Assembly (NCBI GenBank): GCA_003506995.1
Contig: DNXB01000273.1
Coordinates: 2,477-24,062 of the forward strand
DNA length: 21,586 bases
Reading direction: 5' to 3'
DNA from: Verrucomicrobiales bacterium
Lineage (GTDB): Bacteria; Verrucomicrobiota; Verrucomicrobiia; Verrucomicrobiales; Verrucomicrobiaceae
Numbering within the stretch: position 1 is the first letter of the stretch; every line of letters begins with the position of its first letter. Both the position numbers and the translations under genes were made by a program. The notes under the pieces were generated by a model. It searched no databases, was not told where the DNA came from, and saw only the letters and a list, made by a program, of their open reading frames with translations. Below are positions 21,482-21,586 of this stretch, in pieces.

Positions 21482-21586
21482 CACGCGGCGGGCTCCTTCC
21501 GCCTGGCCGACGGGCGCGGCGGCGGCGGCACCGGCAACCAGCGCTTCGCCCCCCTCAATTCCTGGCCGGACAACGTCAACCTCGAC
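21482..21586 (+). pseudogene. katG: Continuation of the katG reading frame past the TGA, cut by the window edge
   Basis: In the same frame, immediately after the TGA, 35 codons encode HAAGSFRLADGRGGGGTGNQ followed by RFAPLNSWPDNVNLD, which is the conserved KatG distal-His region. It carries the distal His as its first residue. G or C ends 34 of the 35 codons, against 64 of 90 in the part before the TGA. This fragment is either the rest of an interrupted katG or DNA from a related, more GC-rich katG joined during assembly. Confidence 0.75.

Noticed and set aside
1..21586. CRISPR array, tRNA, rRNA, prophage or transposase genes
   Set aside because: I looked on both strands and found no regularly spaced repeats, cloverleaf with conserved TPsiC arm, rRNA signature, or transposase/integrase motif. 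A tRNA hidden in a coding region cannot be fully excluded by eye.

Overview
The window looks like chromosomal DNA of a Verrucomicrobiota bacterium, most like the Prosthecobacter/Verrucomicrobium group. The indicators are moderately high GC, many secreted proteins of families enriched in the Planctomycetes-Verrucomicrobia group (DUF1501, DUF3500, DUF6600, Tat-exported lactonase, lone TlpA), almost no Shine-Dalgarno sequences, and a cluster of REP-like hairpins. This assignment rests on gene content only. I see no rRNA, tRNA, CRISPR array, phage or transposase gene.

Region 1 (1-2280, minus strand) is a tightly packed operon. It reads from a shortened AlgI/MBOAT-like membrane protein into an AlgX/AlgJ-type SGNH-like protein, a MauE/DoxX-like membrane protein with a CGCFG motif, and the first 16 codons of a probable threonine aldolase at the window edge. 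Both acyltransfer-type proteins appear to have lost residues that their families need for catalysis. This is the most unusual element here.

Region 2 (2285-7304, plus strand) starts 4 bases from the divergent start of region 1. A 77-aa helical protein and an HNH nuclease overlap by 4 bases. They are followed by a DUF1501 Tat-exported protein, a TlpA-like thioredoxin and a CocE/NonD hydrolase. A 200-base block of four perfect or near-perfect hairpins (7309-7511) follows.

Region 3 (7545-12130) holds PLP-dependent threonine dehydratase (minus), a divergent O-methyltransferase (plus), a small conserved-looking protein (minus), an exported alpha/beta hydrolase, an H-type lectin domain protein, and a convergent SAM methyltransferase whose stop codon abuts the lectin stop.

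Region 4 (12338-21092) is mostly exported or small proteins. It contains a Trp-rich DUF6600 protein with a long proline-rich tail and a clear intrinsic terminator, a YjdM/PhnA zinc-ribbon protein, several lineage-type secreted proteins of unknown function, a Tat lactonase, an RlmI-like methyltransferase (minus), a LamG-like secreted protein and a DUF3500 protein.

The window ends in katG (21209 onward), the only gene with a strong Shine-Dalgarno. It is interrupted by TGA exactly where the catalytic distal Trp codon belongs, and GC at third codon positions jumps beyond that point. A sequencing or assembly artefact at a contig end is as likely as a real pseudogene.
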